Source: Phoronis australis (Eukaryota > Phoronida > Phoronidae). Taken from it: a stretch of DNA of 64,000 nt. The stretch spans positions 103,504-167,503 of the forward strand of contig NMRA01000208.1 of NCBI GenBank assembly GCA_002633005.1. The letters run 5' to 3'. Below, piece after piece: positions 1-13,576 of this stretch. Both the position numbers and the translations under genes were made by a program. Numbering within the stretch: the first letter of the stretch is position 1; every line of letters starts with the position of its first letter. The notes beneath the pieces are model-generated. The model saw only the letters and a list, made by a program, of their open reading frames with translations, made no database searches and had not been told where the DNA came from.

Positions 1-1033
1 TCGGTTGCCATGGCAGCTTTCCATAGCTTCCACCTGGGCCTTTTAATGGACTGTTGTCTGAAAGTCATTAAAAGATCAATGAAACATTCGGAACATATTT
101 GCTGGGTTGTTATAAGGACTGGCAGGTTATTCAGAAAGATACGAGAAATTATGTTGTAACTTTGGTTGAACCTCTAGTCAGACATTTGTAACCAATTGCA
201 ATTGCTTGTTTGAATGCGTCTTCCTAGCATTAGATAAGCCATCTCTTCGTTATTTTCATAGAGTTTTGAAAAGACTACGATGCAAATTAACTGCTTTGAT
301 AGTTTGTGGAGAGCTGCACTGGTTTGAACCGGAAGAGCCGACTACTCTGAAGGTTCACTCATTCGAGGATTCGCTACACCGAAGATTACTTCTCCGAAAA
401 TATATAAAATATCGGACTCAGGTGTAATTTTTATATTTTTATGAGCAAAAATACACAATACCTCGGTTTTTAGACGCTGTAGTGTGCCTACCGAAAACAA
501 CGCCCGGATACGAATACACTTTCTTTGTGTTTCCTCCGCAAGAGAATTTGGGCTAAAAAGCATGTCTAATGAATACGGGAAACTGAGTACGTACATTTTT
601 GAAAGAACACAAAGTACCAATATTAATGACCATGACACATTCATCCAATTTATGTCCCAACAGCACCATTTCCCAACGCAATAGAAAAGTTTATCCGATA
701 CTCCTCAATCTCACCAACCGTAATGGACCTTCGGAGTAGTGACGTGAAACCGATCGAAGTCAGTTCCGGTGACGTAAAGGCACGATTTTTTTACAAAATG
801 GTATTAGTTATTGTGGTGAAACACAACACAACGTATCACTACATTAAAGGAATCAAGGTAATCTGATAAGGGCGAAATTTCCGAATCACTATATTCGCAG
901 CATGGAAATGTGCCCCATGTATGACTGCAAATAAATCCATCCTCGTCTAATGTTCACACAAAGACTTGTGTCCCCGTGATCTCTTACACACAGTCTCGGA
1001 AGTTTACTACGATAGGCGATAGAAAGAGTAATA
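1..1033. other. Intergenic, no gene recognised
   Basis: Short open frames here overlap on both strands and show no domain, signal peptide or splice-site support. The first 20 bases resemble, on the opposite strand, a stretch near 18,960-18,985 (motif GGTTGCCAT), so the window probably opens inside a dispersed repeat fragment. Nothing else is seen. Confidence 0.5.
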
Positions 1034-1117
1034 GTCAGGGAGCCCTGACCAAAGACAGACAAACAGTAGCGCATCAAAAATTATCAGCGGGAGTCCTGAA
1101 ACGTGGGGCTCCCTGAC
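1034..1117. mobile_element. Short MITE-like inverted repeat
   Basis: GTCAGGGAGCCC at 1034-1045 is mirrored perfectly as GGGCTCCCTGAC at 1106-1117, enclosing 60 bases of non-coding sequence. The CAGGG terminus resembles hAT-type ends. No clean 8-bp target-site duplication is visible, so the class is a guess. Confidence 0.4.
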
Positions 1118-1315
1118 ATTAATATAGCGCGCTCCGCTCTTCGGTGGCCTTGAAGCAGGTTTTGCTATAGAGGGCGTTGCTCTTTGGCTACTTATATTTA
1201 TATACGGATTCCACTTTTGAGACCAGAAATTCAATTTCTTGCCCATGTCATTTTAGCAAGAATAAGTCATTTTAAGTAATAAGGTGTTGTATTTTGTAAC
1301 CAGAGCTTGTGTCAT

Positions 1316-1412
1316 ACCACCATCACCATCATTGTGACCATCATCCTCAGTATCATTGTAATCACCATTGTCATCCTCACCACGTCACTACTGTCATCAA
1401 CATCATTTAACC
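1316..1412. repeat. Degenerate CAT/ATC trinucleotide repeat
   Basis: This is an interrupted run of CAT, ATC and CAC triplets with no open frame of interest. It is ordinary simple-sequence DNA. Confidence 0.7.
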
Positions 1413-2728
1413 AGTCGCCAAAGATCTGTGCTATGCTGCTGGGTGCATGGAGTCAACAAGACAACTCAACATAAAAGTGACATGAAGTTCTCTGTCATGT
1501 AAGGAAACGTCTTATTTGAACTACGTTTGTGTATGATTACGGAATAAATGGTTACAGGGTATTTCGTTAATCCAATTTTCATTGTATAAAACGAAAATAA
1601 AAACCATACGTAGAATCTCGTAGAATTTTCACCATTTCGTTAAACGTGTTGGAAATAGACTTTGGTTCCGTGACAGGCTGACATACATACATCCACGAAA
1701 AATAAAATTGTTTTCAAGCGCTTGCTTCGTAAGATAACAATGGCGTGTACTTATGTCTTACTAAGATCAATAGACAGGTCAATACTTGGACGCAGTCTGA
1801 TTACCTGCATGCCATTTACAGTAATTTTGGTCATCAACAGCAATCACAAGCGACCATTTGTCATTTTGATAACTGGGAATCTATTTTTAAGCACGAAAAT
1901 GTCGATTTCCACAACATGTTGTTTAGCACGTCTCGAGACGGTCAAAATATGAGTTCCGTTGCAAGCTAATCTTACAGAGATTGCTGTCTCCCACGAAGTG
2001 GCATTGACTGTTGGTTTCTAAGGCGACACGCGGATGCTCCGAGATTGATGTGTCAAGAAACATATAATAGCGTATGAATGATGAATAATTCCTTGTAAAA
2101 TAACCAGTTATCTAAGTGTCATTACCAATCGTGGCAAAAGTCAACTTATACGCGACGACTGTCATTGTTATCGTTGAACAATTAATTTAAACACTAACGT
2201 CTGACTAAAACAAGTGATAATCATTTAAAATTTCCGATTCCAAATTTATAATTATTTTACATTCAAACATATAAATTGACTACTGATTTCATTTTTGAAG
2301 TATTCAGTTTTTCTGCTTTTGAGTATACGATGTGTAACCAGTAAGATGTTTAGTATTCTCCTGCTTTGTTGTCGCTAAGTAACCAGTTTTGTAACCGTTT
2401 TACAATTTTCGACCGGTTTGTGTCGAACATTAATTCAGCTGTTAGAAAAATGCATTAAGGAAGCAACCAATCCAAGTATGACGTCAAAATAGACCTAAAT
2501 AACTATAGTTTTAATAGTTTGAAATAGAAATCTTCGTAGTACTTGATCTCATAGAACATAGCGCGCTACAAATTTAAATTTTCTAACCGACAGTCGGTTT
2601 TATCACCAAACTTACACACCTTGTACGACTACAGGAACATAGCACCTGACATTGTATACAATGCTCGACTCTACTGTAAGGGTTTACGAAATTGTACCCC
2701 AGGGCTGGGTTGTACGTAGCCTTGGTAC
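1413..2728. other. Intergenic, nothing recognised
   Basis: AT-rich sequence with stop codons in all frames. The longest open frames are about 75 codons, overlap in alternative frames, and match no family I know. Confidence 0.5.
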
Positions 2729-2796
2729 TTTTTTACCCACATCAGCGCAAAGCTGTATATTCAGTATACAGCTTTGCGCCGATGTGGGTAAAAAAA
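2729..2796. repeat. Long near-perfect hairpin
   Basis: A left arm of about 31 bases beginning TTTTTTACCCACATC is mirrored by a right arm ending GATGTGGGTAAAAAA, with a loop of about 5 bases near 2760. The core motif GCGCAAAGCTGTATA recurs at about 18,920 in a decayed copy of the same arm, which suggests a dispersed foldback or MITE family. The hairpin is not next to a gene. Confidence 0.75.
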
Positions 2797-5700
2797 TGGT
2801 AAGATAAAATCGGACACAAAATTAGTGTCATTAAAAGACACAGTCTTCCTTAAGTAAACTAAATTATTTAACGGTGATGGAAAAATGGCATTCTACTGTT
2901 ATTTTGCTGCTAAAGTTGTGGAGCGATCTTTAGCGACGGCTTTCGGCGCCATGAAATATTGTGTTATCTATTGGCCAGTTTCTTTTTTCGCCGATTCTTC
3001 AATCAACTGTTGTTCTTTCACGAGGTTGCGTACACAGCACAATTATCGCAGCTGGTTTTACTTCATCATAAGTTTTTAGAACTTTGATTCCGAAAAACCG
3101 AATTTCTAAAGAAATTTTGCTGCTGCCAAGCTAACACCATCTCCCGAGAGATGTCGCAAAAATTTAGGAAATGGCGCGTGCGCGTGTCACGAGCGTATTG
3201 TTTTCAAAACAACGACATAACTTTTCTTTGTCAGAAAAAGCGGAGGATTATGTTGGTTGCATTGTTTTTCACTTAAACGGTTGTAAGGGGCAAGGTGAGT
3301 GTCGTTTGACTCTCAGATTTTGCATGCACCCCGTCCGGTATTTAGCTCTACATGTTGATACAGGTTTTACGGCGGGGTGACGAGCAGAACTACCCTGGCT
3401 GTGTGCAATTTCGGGGTCTACGGAAGAAAAACACACAGTGGTGTATTCAGGAACCCAATGGTCGTCCGCCTAAGCATAAAACCGGCTTGTTGTCGTACTC
3501 ACCCAATTATTCCACTTCAAAGTTATGCTCTGAATAGGATTTGATTTAACTTTCACAAATATATAGTATTCGTTGATTCAAACGTTTTCTTTTATTTGTG
3601 CCGAGTTGTTTCAACTATGCATTGCTTTTCGGCAGCCATTTTATAATGACCCCTATGGTCGTCATATGCTGCCGTCTTTTGAAAGAACAGAAAACCGCAC
3701 AGAAAAGGCCAAGAATATAGTGGAAAATAGTTCACAGCAATTCTAGTTCAACCACAAACTGTTTTACTGATATTTTATCGATTTTTAAATCGATTAAAAT
3801 TGGTTCAAAATTTCAGTTCTGGAAAATGAATCGCTATTGCTTTATTCCAGATAGACCTTACTTATTTTCTATTTGAGTCCTCTTTATTTGACTTTTTGCT
3901 CTTGTTGTTCTTAACACCACTTATCTCTGCTGTCTTTATTTTTCTTTTCAGTTTTTTTTTCCTTTTCTGTTAACACCTTGTCAGCCAAAACAGAACTGTA
4001 ACCCTTTGAGACTTGGCCGGCGGAAGTTGATCACTGAACTTCGATGTAGTTGTTCTAATAAATTACCCAATATTGTATTGTTTGATTTTTTTCTCACCTT
4101 TAACAGGCTTTTGTAATCATAAACAAATAAATAAATAAATACCCAGAATTGCATTTGCATTTTATTGCTCAATCTCTTCTTTTATTTTTAATTATGTCGT
4201 GCTGTGTTGTATGTAATGTAGTGAAATAAAGTCAATTGAATGTTTTACTTTATTGGTGGCCACTCTCTATCAATTCAAGTATTTTAATTTTCATCACACA
4301 AATCCAAAATGCTTTAACCAAAATTTTCAACATAAATGTTGATCTCAGTACTTTGTTTTGCAATAAAAAACAAGTGGACAATATTTTGATGACCAATGAG
4401 TGGGCCGAAACTGTTAAGATTCCAGCATGTTGCATTTGTCTGCTGCGTTTTTCCTTTGGCCTAACAGGTGTCGGTCAGTGCCTGGGACAAATAAACATAA
4501 ACAATCCCTGGGTTGTTTTTTGTTCCGTCTGGAGAAAATTTAATTTCGAAAATATCATCTGAAAATTAACAAAAAAGTGCATTAGTAAAATCTACAAGTT
4601 TTTAAGTGGACTCAAAAAACAGTCGGTAAATGCACCGATTTTCGTCTCAATTCTTCCATGCGTGTTTCTCCCGAGAGGTTAGTACCTAACGTGCAGACGA
4701 GTACTCCAGATTGGAACGCTAAGTCCCGCGTGGCTGCGCTGCACGCGAAAGAAGACGGCGGACGACCATTGGAGCCTGACGACGATAGGTATCCGGACCA
4801 TACCTAGCAGTATTTTGACGATACATGACGGTGTTTTCCGTTCCGTGACTTTACCAGACGTAGAGGGTTTTGAGCGTGTCATAATATCTATCGTCTTTGT
4901 CAACTTCCAAGCACAGTCTTTTGTCTGGTATGACAACAGGCAGACCAAATATCTACCAGGCTTATTACAGACCAACTGTGAAAACAGTCAAACCCAGAGC
5001 GAATTGGTACATTCGGAAAGAAAAGATTGTCGTAATTTCGGTTGTAGTTGAGCGATTTTGGCAATTCAAAAACTAAATATGATCACCATTTGACGATTTC
5101 AGAAATCCTATTGATTTATGTTCAAATATATTATAACTTAACTTTTATTTTAGCAGCACAGCCTAGTCAGGCTAGATATGACCTTACTGGAGATTAGAGC
5201 AATTATCGAAATAAAGGGAGCTGGCCCTCCAACCCTAAATGCCAGAATGGAGTTAATCAGTCGTGTAAGATATTGGCTACAAAGGTGTTCTTCCCACCTT
5301 GTTGTTGGGCTATAGAATCGATCAAGTTGGGAGCAATTGGAAAACGCCGTAATGGTTCTAATACAGCTAACTGGCTGGTTAGGTTGCATGATACTTCAAA
5401 ATTGTACGATGGATAAGTTTGATTGTTGCATCTCGTCATCAGCATTGTTCAACAATAGCAACGTGGAGCGTGATAATGCCACGTCATTGTTTGCTATGCA
5501 GAGTATAACTTTTATGGAACTGGGTCCAGTTAATTTATTTCCGCTTTCTACTTTTTGAATGACGTAGGTGCACAATTTTCAAGTCTCTAATCGAAATAAC
5601 AACTTCCAATTGTGGAAAATTGGCTCACATCTGTCATTGTCGGCAGTGAGAGTGGAATGTCAGCAGTGCTTTCATAATATACCTTTCATTGTCTTGTACT

Positions 5701-7483
5701 AGGTATGCAATTGGCGAATTTCCACAGGGGGTCGTGACTGCGTAACACTGAGTGAACTTACAGGTTTGCAAATGTCAGTGTTGTCTTTCTATACGTTTAA
5801 AAGCGTATTTTACGAGGAATATTACGCCGTACATACTTGTAACCCCGGAAAATATATATGAGTTTGGAGAAATCTCTCTTGAAATGTCTCTTACTTTTCA
5901 CAAGAGGTATTTGAATATCCGCTGTTGCATAAATCTCTTTCGTTCTGTACTCAAGAGATATTACAAAGACATATTTTGAAGTGTCCTGGATACACAAAAA
6001 TATAATTTAGAAGGTCGATGACATTTTGGTTCATTTTAAATCTTGGCATCTTGATTATAACCTTAATGTTTATCTTCTAATGTGTTTTTCTCACCCATAG
6101 CTGATGTATTTTTTCTTAAAAAAACCTTTGCTTAAATGTCGCCCATAGGGACATGCGCCAAATTCCGGAAATATGACTCTTAATTTATGGGTGCATGAGC
6201 TTAAATAGTCAATTTTCTGATATTGAGAAAGACAGGCGTTTTCGTTTTCGGGAAACCAAACATCTTTGATAAAGAGTACTGTACAATGAACTCAACTCAA
6301 ATGAAAATAAGGTTTTATTCGAAATAGTATCAAAATTTCTTTATAATATTAAATCTCTTTGTGTGAGTGCATAGAATTGTATACATGTAAAATAACTTAT
6401 TCAGTATGAAAATGATTTATTTACATTAGCAATGATATGCTATTGTAATCTTAACATCAGTTTTTCAACTCATGTATTTGTGTATCATAATTGTATATAG
6501 ATTTCTTTGTATTTATTTAACCCAGATATAATGTCTCTTGGCGCTTTCTGGGCAATGTTTATTCATTGTAATGAAGACTTGGTAATAAACATTTAAAAAA
6601 GCACTCTTCCTATATTTCTGACGAGAATTTGCTGTTGGCGATTTGAAATACCTAAGTCTTTCGCAGGGCTTTCGTGCCTAAATAATCCTCACTTCCACAG
6701 TTAGCCCCGTGTGGTCGCCACCAAAATGTGGTCCTGTCATAGAATTTTTTACAAAGTTTGCTTTTGACGCAGGATTCTCAGGCGGATAATATATCTTTCA
6801 AACACAGTCCTAATCATCGTCATGGGTCAAAATATGCACAAATAATATAGTTATAACTAGCATGACCTCCATAGACGCCACCACCTTCTGGCAGTTAGCT
6901 ACAACCCCAACTAACGCTAGTTTGATTAATTGCCACCAGAGTTCCTGGTATGTTCCGCAGCACTTTTCGCCAGATTTGTATAAGTATTGTGTAACAAAAT
7001 AAAGGTTTATGAGATTGAGAGAATGCTTCATCTCAGTTGTAGCAGCAGGGATGGGAGTTGTGGCAGCCGTAGAGGCGGTCGGAACTGCGGTCGCAAGAGC
7101 GGTCGCAGCGACGGTCGTATCACCGGTTATACCAGAGGTCTTCTACTTCTACACCGCTGACATTTGATGACGATTTCAAGAGTACAGCGTCTAGCTTGAA
7201 TCACTGTTGTGACTGCTAGTTACTTCAAGATTGATAGATATCGACCTGTGTAATGTCACTGAGATTAGTTGGATGCGATTAATCGAATATACGTGTATGC
7301 AAATGATACGGCAGTAACCAGCAGAAGAGCTTCAGTAGAACTTGTTATCACTGAAGAGAGCAGTCCTTAATTACATTGTTATTAGCACAAAACATTGATT
7401 TTTAAGCAAGTTTACATAGCGAATCCTACTGACTCATTCATTGCTCCATAAAACACGACGTTAAATTGATGGAGTATTCTTCA
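2797..7483. other. Intergenic, no supported gene
   Basis: No open frame here has recognisable domains, and most overlap others on the opposite strand. A short AATA microsatellite lies at about 4123-4143. Several AATAAA hexamers occur by chance in AT-rich sequence. I see no RNA gene or mobile element with defined ends. Confidence 0.5.
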
Positions 7484-7487
7484 GTTA

Positions 7488-8269
7488 TTAACCATCAATA
7501 AAGAAATATTCGCTGTAAAATACATAAAAAATTCAAGTTTGCTTCGGCAACATTGGCACAGAGCAATTGTTGAGAGATAAGTACCACATCACTTTTGTAA
7601 TCATTGTGAAGCCTCAGAACGGGAACAATCCATTCTTTTCAATGATTGCGACACGGTTGCAACATCCTTGCGCATACAGGCTTCATATATCTCGTGAACA
7701 TTCAAGACATGCTTATTTTACCACTTTCGTGGCTTATCAACAAAATTCATATTTCACTGTCTGCACCAGAAACCACACAGTCACACATTGGTGGTCATTC
7801 TTCGTCGATGTCAGTATTTCATTATTTATTGCAGAAGAGTTCAGTGGCAGGTTGCATGAGACAGTCCCAAACAGAGATAGTAACTCGTCTGTGCATTTCT
7901 GCTTTGTTTGCTCAAATTTAATGTTTTTCTAAGTTGTCTTTGACTAATGGCATTTTTGCAGCAATATATCTAAAAACTGAGCCCTTATTTCAATGAAAAT
8001 AGATAAAAAATATTGAGAATTTAAGGTACTTCACACTTAGTGTGTATCAAAGCGAAAATCGATTTAGTAATGAGGATAAAACAGCATAGGAAAGGTGTTT
8101 TCACAAATCCACAAATGCGGTGAAAAGTTAAGGAACATAGTTGAGTCCTCATTTCTGACTGTTTCATGCACATCCGGGCACAGGTGTCTGTTTCATGCAC
8201 ATCCGGGCTCCGGTGTCTGTTTCATGCACATCCGGGCACCGGTGTCTGTTTCATGCACATCCGGGCACC
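7488..8269 (+). repeat. Direct duplication 1, left copy, ending at the gap
   Basis: About 782 bases are repeated nearly identically at 8552-9333, an offset of 1064 bases, with only a few substitutions. The copy ends with a 29-bp minisatellite and stops at the last base before the N-run at 8270. The 121-codon open frame inside is present in both copies but matches no family I recognise. The arrangement fits either a contig broken at a duplication or two unmerged haplotypes. Confidence 0.85.
8158..8269. repeat. 29-bp minisatellite, copy 1
   Basis: About four units with 29-base spacing carry the core TTTCATGCACATCCGGGC. The array is cut by the assembly gap. The matching array at 9222-9351 has one more unit. 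Confidence 0.85.
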
Positions 8270-8286
8270 NNNNNNNNNNNNNNNNN
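8270..8286. other. Assembly gap of 17 Ns
   Basis: This run of N marks a contig join. Open frames translated across it are artefacts. Confidence 0.98.
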
Positions 8287-8551
8287 TTCAGAAACGATTC
8301 TGTTTGAAGCAGAGACTGGAGTAGAAAATTTGGTCAAAAATGACTCATTCCACACCCAGAAATTGCCTCATTTTGCCCCCCAGAACACTTCCCTTGTATC
8401 TCCTAAACCACCAAACTTTGTGGTGTCATACTTCACCAATTTTCTCTCATCCCTAATGTGATTTATCAGACTAAACACGGATCTGAATGGTTGACCCCCC
8501 ACCTTGCCGCTTGTTGGCTGTACTGTGGTCGGTGGATCCGTGGACTGATAC

Positions 8552-9333
8552 TTAACCATCAATAAAGAAATATTCGCTGTAAAATACATAAAAAACTCAA
8601 GTTTGCTTCAGCAACATTGGCACAGAGCAATTGTTGAGAGATAAGTATCACATCACTTTTGTAATCATTGTGAAGCCTCAGAACGGGAACAATCCATTCT
8701 TTTCAATGATTGCGACACGGTTGCAGCATCCTTGCGCATACAGGCTTCATATATCTCGTGAACATTCAAGACATGCTTATTTTACCACTTTCGTGGCTTA
8801 TCAACAAAATTCATATTTCACTGTCTGCACCAGCAACCACACAGTCACACATTGGTGGTCATTCTTCGTCGATGTCAGTATTTCATTATTTATTGCAGAA
8901 GAGTTCAGTGGCAGGTTGCATGAGACAGTCCCAAACAGAGATAGTAACTCGTCTGTGCATTTCTGCTTTGTTTGCTCAAATTTAATGTTTTTCTGAGTTG
9001 TCTTTGACTAATGGCATTTTTGCAGCAATATATCTAAAAACTGAGCCCTTATTTCAATGAAAATAGATAAAAAATATTGAGAATTTAAGGTACTTCACAC
9101 TTAGTGTGTATCAAAGCGAAAATCGATTTAGTAATGAGGATAAAACAGCATAGGAAAGGTGTTTTCACAAATCCACAAATGCGGTGAAAAGTTAAGGAAC
9201 ATAGTTGAGTCCTCATTTCTGACTGTTTCATGCACATCCGGGCACAGGTGTCTGTTTCATGCACATCCGGGCTCCGGTGTCTGTTTCATGCACATCCGGG
9301 CACCGGTGTCTGTTTCATGCACATCCGGGCACC
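8552..9333 (+). repeat. Direct duplication 1, right copy
   Basis: This is the second copy of 7488-8269. The 265 bases between the gap and this copy (8287-8551) are not found before the left copy. The sequence continues past the point where the left copy is cut, adding one more minisatellite unit and then unique DNA. Confidence 0.85.
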
Positions 9334-9351
9334 AGTGTCTGTTTCATGAAC
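9222..9351. repeat. 29-bp minisatellite, copy 2
   Basis: Five units at 29-base spacing share a core with the array at 8158. The last unit diverges where unique sequence begins. Confidence 0.85.
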
Positions 9352-11126
9352 GATATTTAAGAGTTAAGACAAAAATTTTGTCTTACGATCCCACTGCACA
9401 ACTGCTAAAAGTTTAATCAAGTCATTATGAACTCATTGCAGTCTAGAAATAACTATCACTTGAGCCACCTTGTACTTTTGCTCAAGTGAGATTTAACTAT
9501 TTTTCAGAAGTAGTTATGTGCAGCGTAAGACCAAATTTCTGACTTAAGTCTGAAGTCACTTTTCATTAAATGGATCACAGATCTGGGTAGATGTAATGAA
9601 ATTGTGAAAGCTGCAAGGAGTTTCAGCTAGTGGAATTTGGTATAAACACAACTGACAGTTTCAGGTACAGCTTCAGAAATAATAACTGCACTTTGTGCAT
9701 TTCCAAACCGCCACGAATCCTTGAAAGAGTAGTTAAGTTAAGTCTAGATTCAGTAAAATGATCGTGTGTAGCCATTGTGTCTCTGGGTTTGCAGTTAAGC
9801 GAACATCCGTCATGGCACATTTCATGATGCATTTCTGTTAATATCCCATAGCACCAAGGCTGAAGTCTGGATTTCCAGAGGGTCGGGGCAAATACGCCAA
9901 AGGCTTACTAGTATACCAGAGACACAGCTTACTTTGATCGCGACTCCAACAGAACAGAAGTGCCAGGCGCAACTCTCTTTGATGTGCATACTGACGTCAC
10001 AGAGAAGACCTATAATCCAACAAACCTTTTGCATTCATCATCACATTCAAGGTTTCTGTACAAGAGAGGTGGTAAGTCCGGTTCATAGAAATCAAGACGT
10101 ATGCGTGGCAATCTACCTTTGAAGTCAAAATATCAATCCAAAACTCGAAGGTCACCAAAGTATCCGAAGAACACTATTCCACAAACTCTTGAATGGCACA
10201 GAAATGAAGGTTCGACCTGACTACACTTCTCCTTATGTTGCAGTAAAATATTGTCTACGGCTAGAAATATCTCTCAAAAGACATTGATAAAATGTGGCTT
10301 TACTCTCTCATTAAAAATGTTCGTAAAGAGCAATACAATAGAAATATGAACTGGTTTTGAGGGTAAAATTAGGTCATACATAATCTGATATGCCCGAGGA
10401 TTCATTCTTCATTAGTTTTACTTCACAAACACAGGTGCCTCTTTCCCCTGATTTCTCTGACTCTTATTAGCTTGGCGTGTTTTTATTTTTGTCAACTTTG
10501 CTTTATGGCCAATCACTTTGATATGAAATATTATAACACATCTTCGGAGGATTTTACTGGGCTACAGTTTCCGAAAGTGCTCCTTAAACTGAGTGAGGGC
10601 TAACTGGTTCCCACGAAAATTGTTCCACCCTCTGCCGGTGTTCATTGGCAACAACTGCAAGCCGGGCCTTGGACCCGTATATGTCCAGATGTTCTTGACT
10701 TTCACCCATACGGTCTTCAGACATCCCGCTCAAAACCAATGTCCCTCCCTGTCCAGCACCTTCATTTCTACTGTCTTTAGCTGGTGTTCCTTGAGACCGA
10801 GGTGGTCGTACGCTGCGGAATTCAAACCATTGGCCTTAGCCCTGCGATGCGGAGACGCGTGCTTTCTTCGCAGCTGTGATGTCTCACCATTGTAAGAGTC
10901 TTAACATTCGTCCCCATCGCACACCAGTGACATCACCATACTGAGATGATTTGTCCTTGGTGTGCACTACGTTACTCCTGAGAGTGTTGACAAGCTGTTT
11001 CTGTGGCAATCAGACAAGTCATCAATTCTCAGTAGAATAGCCCAGGCGGATCCGTGCCGGCGGGAAAACTACATTCCATTCAGTTACGGAAGTTGTGTTT
11101 TATAATTTTGTGCATCTAGTATTCCA
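9352..11126. other. Intergenic, no supported gene
   Basis: There is a short palindrome with an AAGACAAAATTTTGTCTT-like core at about 9366-9385. Patches containing CTGACTTAAGTC (about 9540) resemble the interior of the 250-bp MITE at 20,056. No open frame carries a recognisable domain. Confidence 0.45.
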
Positions 11127-11258
11127 CCAGTAACGCTAGGACCTCGCTGGGACCACGCAAGACTGCGCGAGATTACGCAAAGATAGTCGTGTAGTTTAAA
11201 TGAGAGCACATGATTCTGGCTAATTTTTTCTCACCGCGAGATATTTACTGAACTCTAG
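11127..11258 (+). mobile_element. MITE-like element, CAGTAACGCTAGG family, copy 1
   Basis: About 130 bases begin CAGTAACGCTAGGACCTCGCT and end with GCGAG followed by TTTACTGAA. The interior has CGCAAGACTGCGCGAGATT and an AATGAGAGCACATGA block. The same layout appears at 24,461, 25,364 and, inverted, at 57,798. Inverted ends, constant length and dispersed copies indicate a non-autonomous DNA transposon whose parent is not visible here. Confidence 0.6.
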
Positions 11259-12458
11259 CCTGGATGAATCATAATGCCCGTCATCTAATCTGTTCGTTTT
11301 GTTTAAACGGCAGAGGTTTATGGTTTCTACAGCGCCTTATTGGTCACTCCACTGATAGTAGGGACCTCTGTCTTGCGTGTGCGGTTTTGAATGAAAAGAG
11401 ATATTTCATGGCTGGCCGATCAAAACACCTCATAATGGAAGTCATCGAACTGATTTTAGCCAATCAGAAGGCAGAAATATTAGTGGTCGTGTAATAATTG
11501 TTATTAATTCATTTGTCGTAATATTGTATGTCTAAGCGGATATCTTGTGAATACATATTCAGCAAGCAGATCTAGTATTCATCGTACAGCTACGTGTTCT
11601 CGGATATTTACTGGTTTTACGAAGCTCTCCGGAGACACTGCAAAAATATTGATCCGGATCGTGTGCAGTAACATTAGCTTGTGAAATACGGTACTTTAAA
11701 GTCTTAGGACGAAGTATGTGATGTGCCGGTTTTCATCAATTTTCTATTATTAGATTACTGTCGACATAATTTGATCTTACGCACATTTTGGTAATAACAC
11801 AACGCGATTACACACGGAACGACTGTAACGTCGCGTGGTATGGTAAAGCGACGTTTTCCCTTAAATACATTCTGGTGTGAAAGTGCCTTCTTTTCAATAA
11901 CATTTTTCTCAATTTAAGTAGAACATTTGACCTGGAAGAAAGAGGAATTAGAGAAACCATTTAATCGAGTTGTGAACCACGGAACAGTCTAGCTCTAACA
12001 CCCCTTCTCACCATATCAGCGGAAGCAACCAAGCCTTGTCATAAAGATCAAACTTTACCATGAGACCGGAAACTTACTACCTTATGAGCACGCATCATAA
12101 CTTTACAAACAATTACCCTTAACACTGAAGCTGAACTTTAACCACACCTACACAGACTGACCACATATCACAGGGGTATTGCACTGAAGGTTTTGCCCGC
12201 TAAGAGTTTTTGTGCTTGGTAGGAGTGCTTAATTACAGTATGTGATAAGATTTTATGAATTTTGTGGAGAATGGTAGTCTTCCACTACGTGGTAATTGGC
12301 CTGGCGTCTTTGGTAAAGGTTTAATAACTACAACGGGGTCGGAACAGACGGCAATAACGACACTCCACAGAACGCAGCCCCTATGTTTCAAACCTCATTC
12401 ACGACAAGGGAGTTCTTAAAGACGTGGACTTAAAAACTTTTCGCAAAAGCTAATTTAT
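11259..12458. other. Region downstream of the granin-like exon
   Basis: The splice donor at 12,484 implies that another exon of the minus-strand precursor gene lies in or beyond this stretch. I could not identify it. No other feature is recognised. Confidence 0.4.
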
Positions 12459-12484
12459 CTAGTAAAAACATTTATCCCACCTAC

Positions 12485-13469
12485 CTAGCTGTGTCGTCAT
12501 CTGATGATGTACTCTTTCAAGAACCGGTTCTTCAAGTGTATCTTCTTCTTCGCCCTGGCCTCCTCTCTTGCGTTCGGCTTCACCAACTTGTTCAACTCCC
12601 GTCTCCCCAGCTGTAGACCTACTCTGTTCTTCTGCTTCTATCCCTTTCAGTATATCTTCAATTCTGATTGCTTTTCTTATAGATTCGATCTCGCTTGGTA
12701 TTAAAGCTGAACTTCCTGTTATCTGAGATAACGTAGCCATGTCCAGGGCGTCCAAGAGTCTTTTGTTTTCCTCCAAGATCAGGTCAGTTTTGAGATCTTC
12801 ATAGGATATTTCCACTTCCTGTGGTGATTCACTAGTTATCTCTTCGCTTTCGCCATTGGCGTCGCCCCTTTTGTCATATTTTACCCTTTTTCTTACTTGA
12901 TAATCACCTCCATTATCGTCTACTTGGCCAATGCGAGATTCATCGGCTTCTTTTTCCCTGTCATCGGATCCTTCATCAGTCTTGAAGAGATCGTTTAATG
13001 CCTCATCGTCAGATGATTTCATACCGTCGTCCTCACCATCAATGGACGGACCAAAAACACCCTGGAGTTCATCATGATTTGCTGGAAGTTTTTCGGATTG
13101 ATCCTTTTCTGGATTTCTCATCTTTCGAATAATCTCTTCCAAGATGGCGCGGTAGGGAATGTTGTCGTCGTCCGGTATGTTTTCTGCACGAGTACTCGCC
13201 ATGTTGTTATTTGTCGTGTGTTCTTCTTGTGGGCCAAAAGGTCTGTTATACCATGTAATGTCCGAGGACGGATGCTCATAGGCGGAGTCGTAATAGGAAT
13301 TTCTGGCAGCCATTTGCCTCCGTTGTCTTTGAATGGACATCAGCGCCCTCCTCAACCCGTCATCGCTTTGGTTTTCAAGTCCGGATAGGTATTGTGACGG
13401 GAAACTACTTACTGCGGCTATGAGCAAAGATACACCGAGGACACGTCCGTTAATTTTCATGGTGGCTAC
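12485..13469 (-). CDS. Large exon of a granin-like secretory precursor
   Basis: The exon starts at an acceptor (TTATTTTAG at 13,470), followed nine bases later by the ATG at 13,460. Residues 1-19 form a signal peptide with a hydrophobic core (VLGVSLLIAAVSS). The rest is acidic, serine- and glutamate-rich and lacks cysteine for about 325 residues. It has probable convertase sites: RR at 37-38, RQRR at 45-48, KR at 191-192 and 197-198, KR at 233-234 and RKR at 297-299. Segments near residues 100-118 and 264-275 (IEDILKGI) look like the amphipathic helices of secretogranins. The frame runs to a stop at 12,459, but a donor (CTAG|GTAGGT) at 12,485/12,484 precedes it, so the last eight read-through codons are probably intronic and the C-terminus is missing. 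A granin or neuropeptide precursor is the best reading, inferred from composition rather than homology. Confidence 0.6.
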
Positions 13470-13572
13470 CTAAAATAAGAGACAAGAGAATTATGGCGTA
13501 AAATGTGGATATGTGAATAGAAGAACAACGTTTTCCACATAATATATATACATATGCATATTCAGAAACATA

Positions 13573-13576
<4 letters not shown>

